Source: Parvibaculum sp041688015 (lineage in GTDB: Bacteria; Pseudomonadota; Alphaproteobacteria; Parvibaculales; Parvibaculaceae). Taken from it: a stretch of 64,000 nucleotides of DNA. Below the pieces are notes generated by a model, which worked only from the letters and a program-made list of their open reading frames with translations, did no database searches and had not been told where the DNA came from. Position numbers and translations under genes: made by a program. The stretch is taken from contig JBDNIY010000001.1 in assembly GCA_041688015.1 (NCBI GenBank), positions 558,001 through 622,000 of the forward strand, read 5' to 3'. Of the stretch, positions 54,949-63,561 are shown one piece after another (position 1 is the first letter of the stretch; every line of letters begins with the position of its first letter).

Positions 54949-55992
54949 TCAAAACTCGTAAGCAGCCGCCATCTCAAGATTGCGCGCCGCAACGAGCTTG
55001 GCCAGATCGACCATCACCTTGGCCTGTTTCCAGGTCGCATCGTCCTGCATCTTGCCATCGATCATCGCGACACCAGCCCCATCGGGCATAGCTTCTAGAA
55101 TCTTCTTTGCAAAGATCACCTCAGCGGGATCAGGGCTGAAGACCCGCTTGGCAATTTCGATCTGGCCAGGATGCAATGTCCATGCGCCCGCGCACCCCAT
55201 CAAGAACGCGTTGCGAAATTGCTGCTCGCAGGCTTCATTATCCTGAATGTCGCCGAACGGGCCATAGAAGGGTCGGATACCGTTCGACATGCAGGCGTCC
55301 ACCATTTTGCCAATGGTGTAGTGCCATAAATCTTGCTGCGCATAGGCACGCGGCTGCCCATCGCTGCGTGGATCTTCCAGCACGCCATAACGCGGATGAC
55401 CGCCACCCACACGCGTCGTCTTCATGCCGCGCGAGGCAGCGAGATCGGCGGGCCCAAGGCTCATGCCATGCATACGAGGGCTTGCCGCGGCAATCTCCTC
55501 GACATTCTTTACGCCCTGTGCCGTTTCAAGGAGCGCATGGATCATCAGCGGCTTCCTGATCGAATGTTTGGCTTCAAGCTGCGCCAAAAGCTGATCGAGA
55601 TAGTGAATGTCCCACGCGCCTTCAACCTTGGGCAGCATGATCACATCGACCTTGTTACCAACTTCGGCAACAATTTCCGTGATGTCGTCCAGCATCCACG
55701 GGCTGTTCAGCGGGTTGATCCGCGTCCACAAACCTGTTTTCCCAAAATCATGTGCTTTGGCGGTTTCAATGAAGCCTTTGCGCGCTGCCTCTTTTGCATC
55801 CGTCGGAATAGCGTCTTCCAAATTGCCGAGCAGCACGTCAGCCTTTGGGATCATCTCGCCGACCTTGGCGCGCACGCGCTCATTGTGCCCTGGGAAAAAA
55901 TGGATCATCCGCTCCAGCGCCACTGGCAGCTCGCGATAAGGCTCAGGCGCACCAATGGCAAGGGGCTTATAAAAATTCATCGGCAATTTCAT
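54949..55992 (-). CDS. CoA-ester lyase (HpcH/HpaI aldolase, malyl-CoA lyase-like)
   Basis: About 347 residues of the citrate-lyase-beta / malyl-CoA lyase TIM barrel: KLPMNFYKPLAIGAPEPYRE, KADVLLGNLEDAIPTDAKEAA with acidic metal ligands, RINPLNSPWMLDDI, HALLETAQGVKNVEEIAAAS and SLGPADLAASRGMKTT. It should cleave or form malyl- or methylmalyl-CoA-type esters. The frame opens at a GTG at 56019; the ATG at 55992 (MKLPMNF) is preferred. It lies directly downstream of two MFS transporter genes on the same strand, 59 bp from the nearer. Confidence 0.88.
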   Translation of the reverse strand: MKLPMNFYKPLAIGAPEPYRELPVALERMIHFFPGHNERVRAKVGEMIPKADVLLGNLEDAIPTDAKEAARKGFIETAKAHDFGKTGLWTRINPLNSPWMLDDITEIVAEVGNKVDVIMLPKVEGAWDIHYLDQLLAQLEAKHSIRKPLMIHALLETAQGVKNVEEIAAASPRMHGMSLGPADLAASRGMKTTRVGGGHPRYGVLEDPRSDGQPRAYAQQDLWHYTIGKMVDACMSNGIRPFYGPFGDIQDNEACEQQFRNAFLMGCAGAWTLHPGQIEIAKRVFSPDPAEVIFAKKILEAMPDGAGVAMIDGKMQDDATWKQAKVMVDLAKLVAARNLEMAAAYEF

Positions 55993-56051
55993 GATATGCA
56001 ATCCGTCAAATCGAGACACAGAAGGTGGGAAGGGCGCAGTTTAATCTTATT

Positions 56052-57338
56052 CTACTGCTTGTCGATCAACGCGCGCACAGGCCCCGATGCTGTCAACGAA
56101 ACAATCCCGATCACCGAGGCTCCCGCAATCAACAAAAAAGCCACCTGATAGCCACCAGAACGCTCATAGGCGATCCCGATCAACACAGGCCCAACGGCGT
56201 TTGCACAAGTCGTAATCATCTGAGCCAACGACAGAATACGTGCATAGGCCTTGAGGCCGAAGGCTTCGGCTATCATCAAGGGTTGCATCATCTGCAGGTT
56301 GCCAACCGTCGCCCCGAACATCACCGACACGATCAGCAACGCCATCGTGCCTTGCGCTTGCGAAAACGCGAGAAATGCGACCGCCTGCAAAATAAACACA
56401 CATTGCAGATATCGTTTCGATGACACACGCGACAACACCGACCCGCCGACCAATCGCCCGGTAATACTCGCCGCCGCCATCACCGACACCGCCAGCGCGG
56501 CCACATGATCGTCGCCGGTTCGCGTCGATACCAAACGGAATTGATGCGCCAAACAGCCCACCTGCGCCATCATCGAAAAGACATAAGATGTTGTGAACAG
56601 CATAAAAAAACGGCTGCGAATAGCGTCGTGGAAGCTCACACCATCGGGCGCAAGGATCCGCCCATCTTCGCCCAATGTCAGCGCATCGCCATCTGGCGCC
56701 ATGCCCATCGAAGCGGGGTCGGGTTTCAAAAAAGCCCATGTGACAGGCACCGTGCCCAATATCAGCATCATCGCCAGCCAATAAGCCGCATGCTCAAGGC
56801 CAATATCCTGGATCAGCGTCACCGAGATCGGCGTGAAGACAATGCCACCCAGCGACAAGCCAGTTGATGCATAGGCGATGGCGCGCGAGCGCTCACGGTT
56901 GAACCAGCGCGCCACAATCGTCGTGCCAGGAATAACGGCGACCGCCGCGTTGCCCATGCCGAACAGCATATAAAATCCATAAAGCTGCCAGAGATTTGTC
57001 ACATGGCCTGCTGACGCCAGCGCGGTGGCCGCACAAAGGGCGCCGAACGTCATGATGATCCGCGGATCAAAGCGATCCATCGCCCAACCCACGGCGAGCC
57101 CAAACACGCCCCCGGCCAAAAAGAAAGACGAAGTTGCCGACGACACCGCCGTCACCGAAAAACCGTTCTCGGTAACAAAGGCTTTCAACATGATCGACAG
57201 GTTGTAGAAAATCAGGCCGCAGGACACGGTCTGAATAACAAAGACCGTGGCAACGATATACCAGCCGTAAAAGAGCTTCGGCTTGGGGCCTTTGCCGGGT
57301 TTAAGCCCAGCCGCCCCTGTGGCGCTTTCCGCGCTCAT
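56052..57338 (-). CDS. Major facilitator superfamily transporter (copy 1)
   Basis: A 428-residue, 12-helix MFS carrier of the oxalate/formate antiporter-like or monocarboxylate type: KLFYGWYIVATVFVIQTVSC, MDRFDPRIIMTFGALCAA (a version of the intracellular MFS motif), ARWFNRERSRAIAYASTGLSLGG and GRLVGGSVLSRVSSKR. GGAG precedes the ATG. A clear paralogue lies 115 bp upstream and a CoA-ester lyase downstream, so it may carry a dicarboxylate or other small acid handled by that lyase; this is inferred. Confidence 0.9.
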   Translation of the reverse strand: MSAESATGAAGLKPGKGPKPKLFYGWYIVATVFVIQTVSCGLIFYNLSIMLKAFVTENGFSVTAVSSATSSFFLAGGVFGLAVGWAMDRFDPRIIMTFGALCAATALASAGHVTNLWQLYGFYMLFGMGNAAVAVIPGTTIVARWFNRERSRAIAYASTGLSLGGIVFTPISVTLIQDIGLEHAAYWLAMMLILGTVPVTWAFLKPDPASMGMAPDGDALTLGEDGRILAPDGVSFHDAIRSRFFMLFTTSYVFSMMAQVGCLAHQFRLVSTRTGDDHVAALAVSVMAAASITGRLVGGSVLSRVSSKRYLQCVFILQAVAFLAFSQAQGTMALLIVSVMFGATVGNLQMMQPLMIAEAFGLKAYARILSLAQMITTCANAVGPVLIGIAYERSGGYQVAFLLIAGASVIGIVSLTASGPVRALIDKQ

Positions 57339-57453
57339 CTTGATGGAACTCCAGTGAAATGCGATATGGGGCTTACTTAAGCCATTTGCGCCCAGTCACA
57401 AGAACAAAAAGTCACAAGACCAAAAGTCGCAAGTCCGGAAGCTGCCCCCGCGT

Positions 57454-58746
57454 TCACTCAAAGCGCTCGTCGAGCAACGCCCGCACAGGCCCCGCTGTCC
57501 AAATGCACACGAGCGCCAACACCGACGCCAAAGCCATGGCGATGAAGGCGGTATCATAGCCACCAGCCTGCCCATAGAGGACCCCCATGATCAGCGGCCC
57601 ACTGGCGACACCGCTTACCATGAAAAGCTGGTTCATCGAAAAAATGCTTCCATAAGCCTTGAGCCCAAAGGCCTCCGCGCAAAGCAATGGCGCCATCATC
57701 AGCATATTGCCGACTGTGAAGCCAAATAGCAGCGATGTCGCGACCAGCGCGAAAGCGGACTGCGCGCCGGAAAAAAGCACCAACACGAAGGCCTGAGCCA
57801 AAATAAGCGCCACCACAAAGCCGCGCGACGAAATATAGGCAAGCCCCCAACCGCCGATCAATCGCCCAACAATGCTCGCCGCCGCCATCACCGCCAGCGC
57901 CAGCGCGCCGGTATCCTCGCTACCTGTGCGACCCGATACGAGATTGTACAAATGCGCAATCGTGCCAACCTGCGCCATCATCGCCAGAATAAATGTGAGC
58001 GTCATAAAAATGAAAAACCGGCTCCGCATTGCATCATCAAACGACACCCCATCGGCGGGCAGAGGCACGCCCTTGTCATCGCGTATGATCGGATCGCCGT
58101 CAGGCCCGATACCATAATCGAGCGGACTGGGTCGGATCACGATCCAAGTAACGGGAATAACCCCCACCATAAAAACAACCGCCAACCAAGGCGCCGCGCC
58201 TGCAAGCCCCATCGATGCAATCATCTTAGCCGACACCGGCGTCAACAAAATGCCACCCAGCGATAAGCCCGTAGAACCGATCGACAAAGCCGACGAACGC
58301 CGCCGCGCAAACCAGCGCGCAATCAAGGTCGTGCAGGGAATAAGCGCGCTTGCTGCATAGCCCACCCCAAACAGCGCATAGAAAACATAGAGCTGCCACA
58401 ACTCATGCACATAGCCCGCGCCCAGCATCGTCACGCTCGATAGCAGCGCCCCGGCCGTCATCACCAAACGCACGTCATAGCGTTCAATCAGCGCGCCAAC
58501 GCCCAGCCCCGCAATGCCGCTCGCCACGAAGAAACACGCCGTCGCCATCGACGTCGCCTCCACCGAAAATCCGCCATGGCTGACAAAGGCTTTGAGATAA
58601 ACCGAGAGATTGTAAAAGCCGAGCCCCGAGCAAACGGCCAGCACCAGCATGATCGCGCCAACCACATACCAGCCATAAAACCAGCCGTTGAGGTAGCCAG
58701 CACGCGCTTGGCCGTCCGGGTTGACGTCGGGGCGCCTTATATCCAT
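57454..58746 (-). CDS. Major facilitator superfamily transporter (copy 2)
   Basis: A 430-residue MFS protein clearly homologous to its downstream neighbour over the whole length (FYGWYVVGAIMLVLAVCSGL, IERYDVRLVMTAGALLSS, ARWFARRRSSALSIGSTGLSLGGILLTP). The pair therefore comes from a duplication. The frame opens at 58848 with an unlikely Trp/Cys-rich tail; the ATG at 58746 (MDIRRPDVNPDG) is preferred. It is divergent from the glutathione S-transferase gene. Confidence 0.9.
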   Translation of the reverse strand: MDIRRPDVNPDGQARAGYLNGWFYGWYVVGAIMLVLAVCSGLGFYNLSVYLKAFVSHGGFSVEATSMATACFFVASGIAGLGVGALIERYDVRLVMTAGALLSSVTMLGAGYVHELWQLYVFYALFGVGYAASALIPCTTLIARWFARRRSSALSIGSTGLSLGGILLTPVSAKMIASMGLAGAAPWLAVVFMVGVIPVTWIVIRPSPLDYGIGPDGDPIIRDDKGVPLPADGVSFDDAMRSRFFIFMTLTFILAMMAQVGTIAHLYNLVSGRTGSEDTGALALAVMAAASIVGRLIGGWGLAYISSRGFVVALILAQAFVLVLFSGAQSAFALVATSLLFGFTVGNMLMMAPLLCAEAFGLKAYGSIFSMNQLFMVSGVASGPLIMGVLYGQAGGYDTAFIAMALASVLALVCIWTAGPVRALLDERFE

Positions 58747-58945
58747 CTCAAACCGTCTCTTTTTTGTTTCGGCGCGAGTGTCGAGGGCAGGCAGCCACAA
58801 CACAAGACCCAATTGTATGGCCCAAATGTATGGCCCAGCGCATGACATGCGTTTGCAAATGTGGACCAGCGACTAGCCCGCCGCCCCGCAATCGGCTATG
58901 GATTTCTAACCGGCATTAGATCGGCTCACAGGGAGACCAAAAATC

Positions 58946-59563
58946 ATGAAATTCTACAATTCCATCGGACCGAACCCGCGCGTCGTCAAAATGTTCATGA
59001 ACGAGAAGGGCATCACCATGCCGTTCGTCGAAGTGGATCTGATGGCTGGCGAAAACCGCAAAGAAGCTTATGTCGCCAAAAATCCGGGCGGACAGCTTCC
59101 TTCGCTCGAACTCGACGATGGCACGATCATCTCTGAAATCACCACCATCTGCGAATATCTCGAAGAAAAAAATCCTGCCAAACCGCTGTTCGGCACCACG
59201 GCGGAAGAGCGCGCCCAGACACGCATGTGGACGCGTCGCGTCGATCTAGGTATCTGCGAACCTCTGGCCAACGGCTTTCGTTTTTCTGCTGGTCTACCCA
59301 TGTTCCAGGACCGCATGCTCTGCCGTCCTGAAACCGCCGACGGCCTCAAAGCGATGGCCCAGAACAAACTTGAATGGCTCGACAAGCAACTCGCGGGCAA
59401 GGATTACATCGCCGGCAAGAACATGAGCTATGCCGACATCCACCTGTTCGTGTTCCTCGATTTCGGGGCCGCCGTCGGCCAGCCGCTCAACACCGACAAC
59501 AAAAATGTGGCCGCTTGGTTTGAGCGCATGAAGGCCCGCCCAAGCGCGGCTGCCACCGCCTGA
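58946..59563 (+). CDS. Glutathione S-transferase family protein
   Basis: A 205-residue GST. The N-terminal thioredoxin-like domain (FYNSIGPNPRVVKMFMNEKG, NPGGQLPSLELDDGTIISE with the cis-Pro and the Glu/Ser glutathione contacts) is followed by the all-helical domain with GKNMSYADIHLFVFLDFG, the usual N-capping Asp. Bacterial GSTs conjugate electrophiles or act on aromatic intermediates; the substrate is unknown. AGGGAGA precedes the ATG and a strong terminator follows. Confidence 0.9.
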   Translation: MKFYNSIGPNPRVVKMFMNEKGITMPFVEVDLMAGENRKEAYVAKNPGGQLPSLELDDGTIISEITTICEYLEEKNPAKPLFGTTAEERAQTRMWTRRVDLGICEPLANGFRFSAGLPMFQDRMLCRPETADGLKAMAQNKLEWLDKQLAGKDYIAGKNMSYADIHLFVFLDFGAAVGQPLNTDNKNVAAWFERMKARPSAAATA

Positions 59564-59583
59564 TCCACTCTCAATGAATACGG

Positions 59584-59619
59584 AAGGGGCAGTTTGGTTC
59601 AACCGAACGGCCCCTTTTT
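59584..59619 (+). terminator. Rho-independent terminator after the GST gene
   Basis: AAGGGGC (59584-59590) pairs with GCCCCTT (59610-59616), with an inner imperfect stem (GTTTGGTT with AACCGAAC), followed by TTT. It begins 20 bp after the GST stop. Confidence 0.88.
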
Positions 59620-59720
59620 CTAAGCGAAATTTCATGTTGTTGGTCGAAATCGACCTATCAGTGAGGACGCATCCTGTTATAGTAGTAAAAGAAATTTACG
59701 ACTTGAGGGGAGTGGTACAC

Positions 59721-60137
59721 ATGCACGCAGCCAAGAAGATCGCGACCATCATGCTCTATGGCTGGTTCACCATGGCATCGATCCTGTTCGCCTTCACAGC
59801 GCCCGCCATGGCACTGGGAACGGTCGATGATTATCTCAAATGCCCGATGTCAGACCAGATCAGGAATAAAGATGCGGCCATTGGTTGGTGGGATCGACGC
59901 TCCGAAAATGAACAACGCATTATTCTCGCGCTCCCTTGCGTTGAGCGCTTCGTTCCAATCGTCTGCATCTTTCTCTATGACCCCAATTTAGTGCAATGTA
60001 CCAACAACGGGTTGGCAGAATACCGGGCCAACAAAGCATGTCAGGAGAAGGGCTTAGACCTCTTGTCCCAAGCGATGGCGGATTGCAAAGCCACGTTCAA
60101 AAAGACATTCAAGCAGCCTTTTGGCACGACAAGTTGA
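59721..60137 (+). CDS. Secreted six-cysteine protein, copy 1 (family not recognised)
   Basis: A 138-residue protein with a signal peptide (hydrophobic about 8-30, likely cleaved after AMA). The mature part has six cysteines at 41, 73, 82, 93, 107 and 122. Characteristic segments are IGWWDRRSENEQRII, LPCVERFVPIVCIF, CTNNGLAEYRA, ACQEKGLDLLSQ and FKKTFKQPF. I do not recognise the family. The start at 59721 has GAGGGGAG upstream; the frame opens at 59574 but that part crosses the GST terminator. Copy 2 follows 104 bp on. Probably a periplasmic or extracellular disulfide-bonded protein. Confidence 0.8.
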   Translation: MHAAKKIATIMLYGWFTMASILFAFTAPAMALGTVDDYLKCPMSDQIRNKDAAIGWWDRRSENEQRIILALPCVERFVPIVCIFLYDPNLVQCTNNGLAEYRANKACQEKGLDLLSQAMADCKATFKKTFKQPFGTTS

Positions 60138-60225
60138 CACAACACGCAGAGCGTCAAGCCAAGCTTTGAATACCGACCATGAATACCGAAAAACGAAACA
60201 GAATTTCCAAAACGGAAAATCCATC

Positions 60226-60231
60226 AGGAGG
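60226..60231 (+). promoter_or_regulatory. Strong ribosome binding site that fixes a GTG start
   Basis: AGGAGG, 10 bases before the GTG at 60242. It outweighs the in-frame ATG at 60179, which has no such site, and so decides the start of six-cysteine protein copy 2. Confidence 0.75.
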
Positions 60232-60241
60232 AAAAGACCTA

Positions 60242-60628
60242 GTGAAAAGTTTTATACAGGCCTTCTTCGTATTAGCCTTCGGTCTAACCGCATGGACCGC
60301 CATGCCCACCCCCGCCCATGCCGACAAGGCACCTGATTGCCTGCAAAGCAGCACGCGCAAGATTCCTGACGAACGCATGCAAGATTGGTGGAACAAGCGC
60401 ACGCCCGAACAAAAGACTTATATTGCCGGTCTGCCGTGCGACGAACGCTACATTCCGATGACCTGTATCTTCCTGTTTAATCCCGACTTGAAGGGTTGCA
60501 CCAACAAGGGCGTTGCTGAATTCCGCGCCAGTGCCGCCTGTCAGGCCAAAGGCTATGATCTGCTGTCGCAGGAACAACTGGACTGCAAGAACAAGTTCAA
60601 GAAGACTTTCAAACTACCCTTTTCTTAA
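60242..60628 (+). CDS. Secreted six-cysteine protein, copy 2 (family not recognised)
   Basis: A 128-residue paralogue of the preceding protein: signal peptide (FIQAFFVLAFGLTAWTAMP, cleaved after AHA), then cysteines at 33, 66, 75, 86, 100 and 115. The spacings 9, 11, 14 and 15 between cysteines two to six are the same as in copy 1. From LPC to the C-terminus 41 of 64 residues are identical (hand alignment), ending FKKTFKLPF. The motif WWNKRTPEQKTYI matches WWDRRSENEQRII. The GTG at 60242 is the start, set by AGGAGG. The function is unknown. Confidence 0.8.
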   Translation: MKSFIQAFFVLAFGLTAWTAMPTPAHADKAPDCLQSSTRKIPDERMQDWWNKRTPEQKTYIAGLPCDERYIPMTCIFLFNPDLKGCTNKGVAEFRASAACQAKGYDLLSQEQLDCKNKFKKTFKLPFS

Positions 60629-60654
60629 TTGTCTCTCTTTGATAGGAAGGCCGC

Positions 60655-61083
60655 TTGACCACACCTGAACTCACCGACGCAAGCGACCCTCGGCTCGATC
60701 CCGATTGGGAATCGCCCGCCGCCGTCACGCTCGGCAAAACCGTTCTCGAAACCGACCCGGCGCGCGGCTATATCCGCGCGTCTTTTGTCGCTGGCGATAG
60801 TTTCATGAACCGGGGCGGGCGTGTCTTTGGTGGCTTTCTCTCCGCCATGCTCGATGGGCTGTGCGGCCATGCGGTCCGCCTGACCCATGAAAAACCCGGC
60901 ATGGCGCAAGTCACACTCGAGCTCAAAACCAGCTTTGTCGGCCGCGCTGACAAAGGCGTGCTGATCGGCGAAGGCTTCGTCCGCCACCGTGGCCGCTCCA
61001 TCGCCTTTGCCCAAGCTGAACTGCGCAATGAAGCAGGTGAGCTGGTCGCCACAGGCAGCGCCACCTTCAAGATCGGTAAATAG
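60655..61083 (+). CDS. PaaI-type hotdog-fold thioesterase
   Basis: A 142-residue hotdog-fold protein: FVAGDSFMNRGGRVFGGFLSAMLDGLCGHAV carries the usual substrate and acid residues (N/D near the central helix), then VTLELKTSFVGRADKG and ARSIAFAQAEL-like segments of the PaaI group. It probably cleaves an acyl- or aryl-CoA ester. The TTG start at 60655 has AGGAAGG upstream. It follows the six-cysteine genes by 26 bp. Confidence 0.88.
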   Translation: MTTPELTDASDPRLDPDWESPAAVTLGKTVLETDPARGYIRASFVAGDSFMNRGGRVFGGFLSAMLDGLCGHAVRLTHEKPGMAQVTLELKTSFVGRADKGVLIGEGFVRHRGRSIAFAQAELRNEAGELVATGSATFKIGK

Positions 61084-61132
61084 CCGCGTTCTAAACATCT
61101 GTTAGCGAATTTTGACATCCGTCCACTTAAAT

Positions 61133-61510
61133 TCAGTTAGCTATGCGCCGAAACCGCCGGTCAAAATAACGCTTATGATAAATGTCACGGCCGTTCCGGA
61201 GCTTGTAGATCGTCCAGAAATAAATTGCTTTCTTGTCATTACCCGCAATATCGATGCCTGCTAGTTCCTCCGTGTTTGGTCTAAGTGCAATTCGTCGGCA
61301 CTCATCGAGAAGGGTTTCGAAGGGCACAGTAAGGAATTTTCTTAGTTCCTTCTCTGCGTATAGATGCTCGCCTAGGTCGAACTTGCCTGCGCCAACCCGT
61401 TCACACTCCCCGAGAGGTTGAGCGGGCTGATAAGCGACGTGGAAATCCTCAATCGCTCCGACCAAGAGAGGACGGCGACATGAGAGACTTTTCCAAAATC
61501 TCGCCTGCAA
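61133..61510 (-). CDS. Hypothetical protein
   Basis: A 125-residue minus-strand frame, hydrophilic, with a plausible helical C-terminus (KELRKFLTVPFETLLDECRR, KAIYFWTIYKLRNGRDIYHK). No family is recognised. It overlaps the start of the next plus-strand gene by 31 bases, so the true start is probably internal. It may belong to the phage-like stretch that follows. Confidence 0.4.
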   Translation of the reverse strand: MQARFWKSLSCRRPLLVGAIEDFHVAYQPAQPLGECERVGAGKFDLGEHLYAEKELRKFLTVPFETLLDECRRIALRPNTEELAGIDIAGNDKKAIYFWTIYKLRNGRDIYHKRYFDRRFRRIAN

Positions 61511-61956
61511 TCTGGCAGTCGAACCGCTTCAAAAACCTCCCGTCTGATGACGGGAGGTACCTCCACCTCTATTTCCTCACATCGCGCCACCAGACAAGCG
61601 CTGGTTGCTACCAACTGCCTGATGGCTATGCGTGCACCGATCTGCGCTGGACACCTAAGCGATATGCGACGGCTCGAAACGAACTGATAGACGCTGGGCT
61701 GATCTGTTTTGACCCTGAATCCAGCGTCCTGATGATTACAGGTTGGTTCAAACACAATCCGCCGATGAACCCATCGCACTCACAGGGCATAGCATCGCTT
61801 TTGGATGCACTACCCTCTGATGAAATTTGCAACGCCGCGCTGGAGGCCCTCAGAGAGTCGCAGGATTCAATTGAGGCCAAACGGCACCCAAGCAGCGCAC
61901 GACCGCAAACGCGCCCCAGCAATGTGTTTGGGATTTTCATTCAACATTCCAATTGA
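61480..61956 (+). CDS. Phage-like protein (replication/winged-helix type)
   Basis: A 158-residue protein with YLHLYFLTSRHQTSAGCYQL, TPKRYATARNELIDAGLICFD and the ITGWFKHNPPMNPSHSQG segment. This pattern is like phage or prophage replication-region proteins that carry a small winged-helix domain. GAGAGGACGG lies before the ATG. It heads a short plus-strand run of phage-like genes, all between two ordinary genes and a tRNA-Ser. Confidence 0.6.
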   Translation: MRDFSKISPAIWQSNRFKNLPSDDGRYLHLYFLTSRHQTSAGCYQLPDGYACTDLRWTPKRYATARNELIDAGLICFDPESSVLMITGWFKHNPPMNPSHSQGIASLLDALPSDEICNAALEALRESQDSIEAKRHPSSARPQTRPSNVFGIFIQHSN

Positions 61957-61965
61957 AAGAAAGCG

Positions 61966-62626
61966 ATGACAGGCAAACCAGCGAAGTCCAAAGCCAAGAA
62001 GGACACACTCCCTCGCAAGGCAATCATTGTCTATGACGGGAAAACCACTGAGGAGAGCGCACGCAATTATGCAGCTGTCGTTACGTCGCCAGCACTCGCC
62101 GCTTATCGCGTCATTGCGGAAGTGGAAAGCAAGTCTGGTATCGGCGCTGACCTCGACACCCCCGCTCTGATAGAGCAGCTCAAGGCCCAAGCAAAGGCCG
62201 TCACTGATGGGAGCATGGCGGAGGCAGAGGCCATGTTGATAAACCAAGCCAACTACTCTGCAAAGCCTCTTTTCACGGCTTGCCACGCGTGGCATGGCGC
62301 AGGAGAACGCAATACCATTTGAACTCAATATGAGAATGGCGCTCAGGGCTCAATCTCAGTGCCGCGCCACGCTGGAAACACTTTCCAACATCAAGCACCC
62401 GCCCGTGGTCTATGCCAAACAAGCCAACATCACGACAGGCCCACAGCAAATCAACAACGGCACGGCAGCCCCGCGCGCACGAGAAAGCGATAGCGAGCAA
62501 ACCCAACTATTGGAGGCGAGCAATGACCAACGGCTGGACACTGGAGAGGCGAGCCCGACAAGCCAAGGCGATAAGGCGCTGGAGGCCGTGGGAAAGGTCA
62601 ACCGGACCAAGAACGCCAGAGGGTAA
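61966..62626 (+). pseudogene. Conserved phage-associated protein, broken by a one-base frameshift
   Basis: Residues 1-96 (MTGKPAKSKAKKDTLPRKA ... MLINQAN) are read in one frame, then the frame fails. One extra base near 62254 accounts for this: skipping it gives NQANTLQSLFSRLATRGMAQ and the ORF continues through MALRAQSQCRATLETLSNIK, HPPVVYAKQANITTGPQQINNG to a stop at 62626. These C-terminal segments match the pattern of a conserved hypothetical family I recall from proteobacterial prophage-like regions. The break is either a real mutation or a sequencing error. Confidence 0.75.
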
Positions 62627-62708
62627 GGCACGCACCGCTATGCGGGGATACAAAGGCGGAGAGCGGGCTATATTAGCCATCTTGCGCAGATGCCTTGCTG
62701 AATTGTAA
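62523..62708 (+). CDS. Small phage-associated protein
   Basis: A 61-residue basic protein (MTNGWTLERRARQAKAIRRW, then RPWERSTGPRTPEGKARTAM). The RWRPWExSTGPRT(P/E)EGKA pattern is that of a small protein family usually found directly after the gene broken at 62254. GGAGG lies 7 bases before the ATG. It overlaps the end of the pseudogene in another frame. Basic and Pro/Arg-rich, perhaps nucleic-acid binding, but no function is known. Confidence 0.7.
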   Translation: MTNGWTLERRARQAKAIRRWRPWERSTGPRTPEGKARTAMRGYKGGERAILAILRRCLAEL

Positions 62709-62785
62709 AGTTTAGCACACGGAGCGATATCACTTATAAAACCAGAGGCGGTCAACGCTGCCATTTGTGGATAGAGGCTTTGACA

Positions 62786-63259
62786 ATGAAAAAGCTAACC
62801 GTCGCCATTTTCGCCATCCTTGCCCTAAGCGGGTGCGTTCAGACAGATTCAACTATGCTTGATAATCGCAGCGCGATAATTTCAGCTCAAGGCGGCGCAG
62901 TTCACACTCAGGCAGAAGTTATAAAGGCGGGACTCACCGAAGCCGCCAAGCTCACTATAAAAAAAGGCTTCCGCTACTTCGTTGTAGAGGGTGCGGAAAA
63001 CACAACACGCTCAGGCACCATGTATATGCCCGGGCAGACATATTCAAACGGGTACGCTACAGGCACCGCCACAACGTATGGCAACAATACCTACGGAACA
63101 TCGACTTATTCAGGTTCAACATATTCAACCCCTGGATATGCGATGCCGATGGTGATGCCGGGAGCCAACTTTCAAATAAAAATGTTCAATGATGGCGAAA
63201 TTGATCTGACCAAAGTTCCCGCGTGGGACGCACAACAAGTCCTTGCCCAAGACAAATAA
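62786..63259 (+). CDS. Lipoprotein (CC0125/CC1285-like)
   Basis: A 157-residue protein with a lipoprotein signal: MKKLTVAIFAILALSGC, lipidated Cys17. The mature part has EAAKLTIKKGFRYFVVEGAE, like the alphaproteobacterial CC0125/CC1285 lipoprotein group, then a Gly/Tyr/Thr/Ser-rich low-complexity stretch (about 90-125). The frame opens at 62765; the ATG at 62786 begins the signal. It lies between the phage-like genes and tRNA-Ser. Confidence 0.75.
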   Translation: MKKLTVAIFAILALSGCVQTDSTMLDNRSAIISAQGGAVHTQAEVIKAGLTEAAKLTIKKGFRYFVVEGAENTTRSGTMYMPGQTYSNGYATGTATTYGNNTYGTSTYSGSTYSTPGYAMPMVMPGANFQIKMFNDGEIDLTKVPAWDAQQVLAQDK

Positions 63260-63561
63260 CAGTTGGCTTTAGTCCCAAAGCTCCTCCAGCCGGAAGTTAG
63301 AGTTAGAGAAATTCGGCGCGCTTGGCGGTTGCCTTCTATACTCAGAATTATTCTGACCATCGCGCAAGCTCCTGATTTCTCCATGATGATATCTGACCAT
63401 GGAAACAAAATAGGAACTCAGGAGTGGCTGAGTCTAGCTCTCTCATTTCGTCGCCATTAAAAATGTCTGGGACAAATCTGCGCGCAGTGGGGCAGGAAGT
63501 GGGGCAGCCCACGAGTCTGTTATATTTTTTCTTTTAATATCAATAACTTACAAGAAAAAAT
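63260..63561. other. Intergenic stretch between the lipoprotein gene and tRNA-Ser
   Basis: About 300 bp without a convincing gene. It holds two copies of AGTGGGGCAG (63486-63495 and 63498-63507) and a T-rich stretch before the tRNA 3' end. It may be the scar of a phage integration, but no duplicate of the tRNA 3' end is found elsewhere in the window. Confidence 0.45.

Noticed and set aside
61966..62322. 118-residue protein ending ACHAWHGAGERNTI
   Set aside because: The ending is produced by a frame break; skipping one base restores a longer conserved protein.
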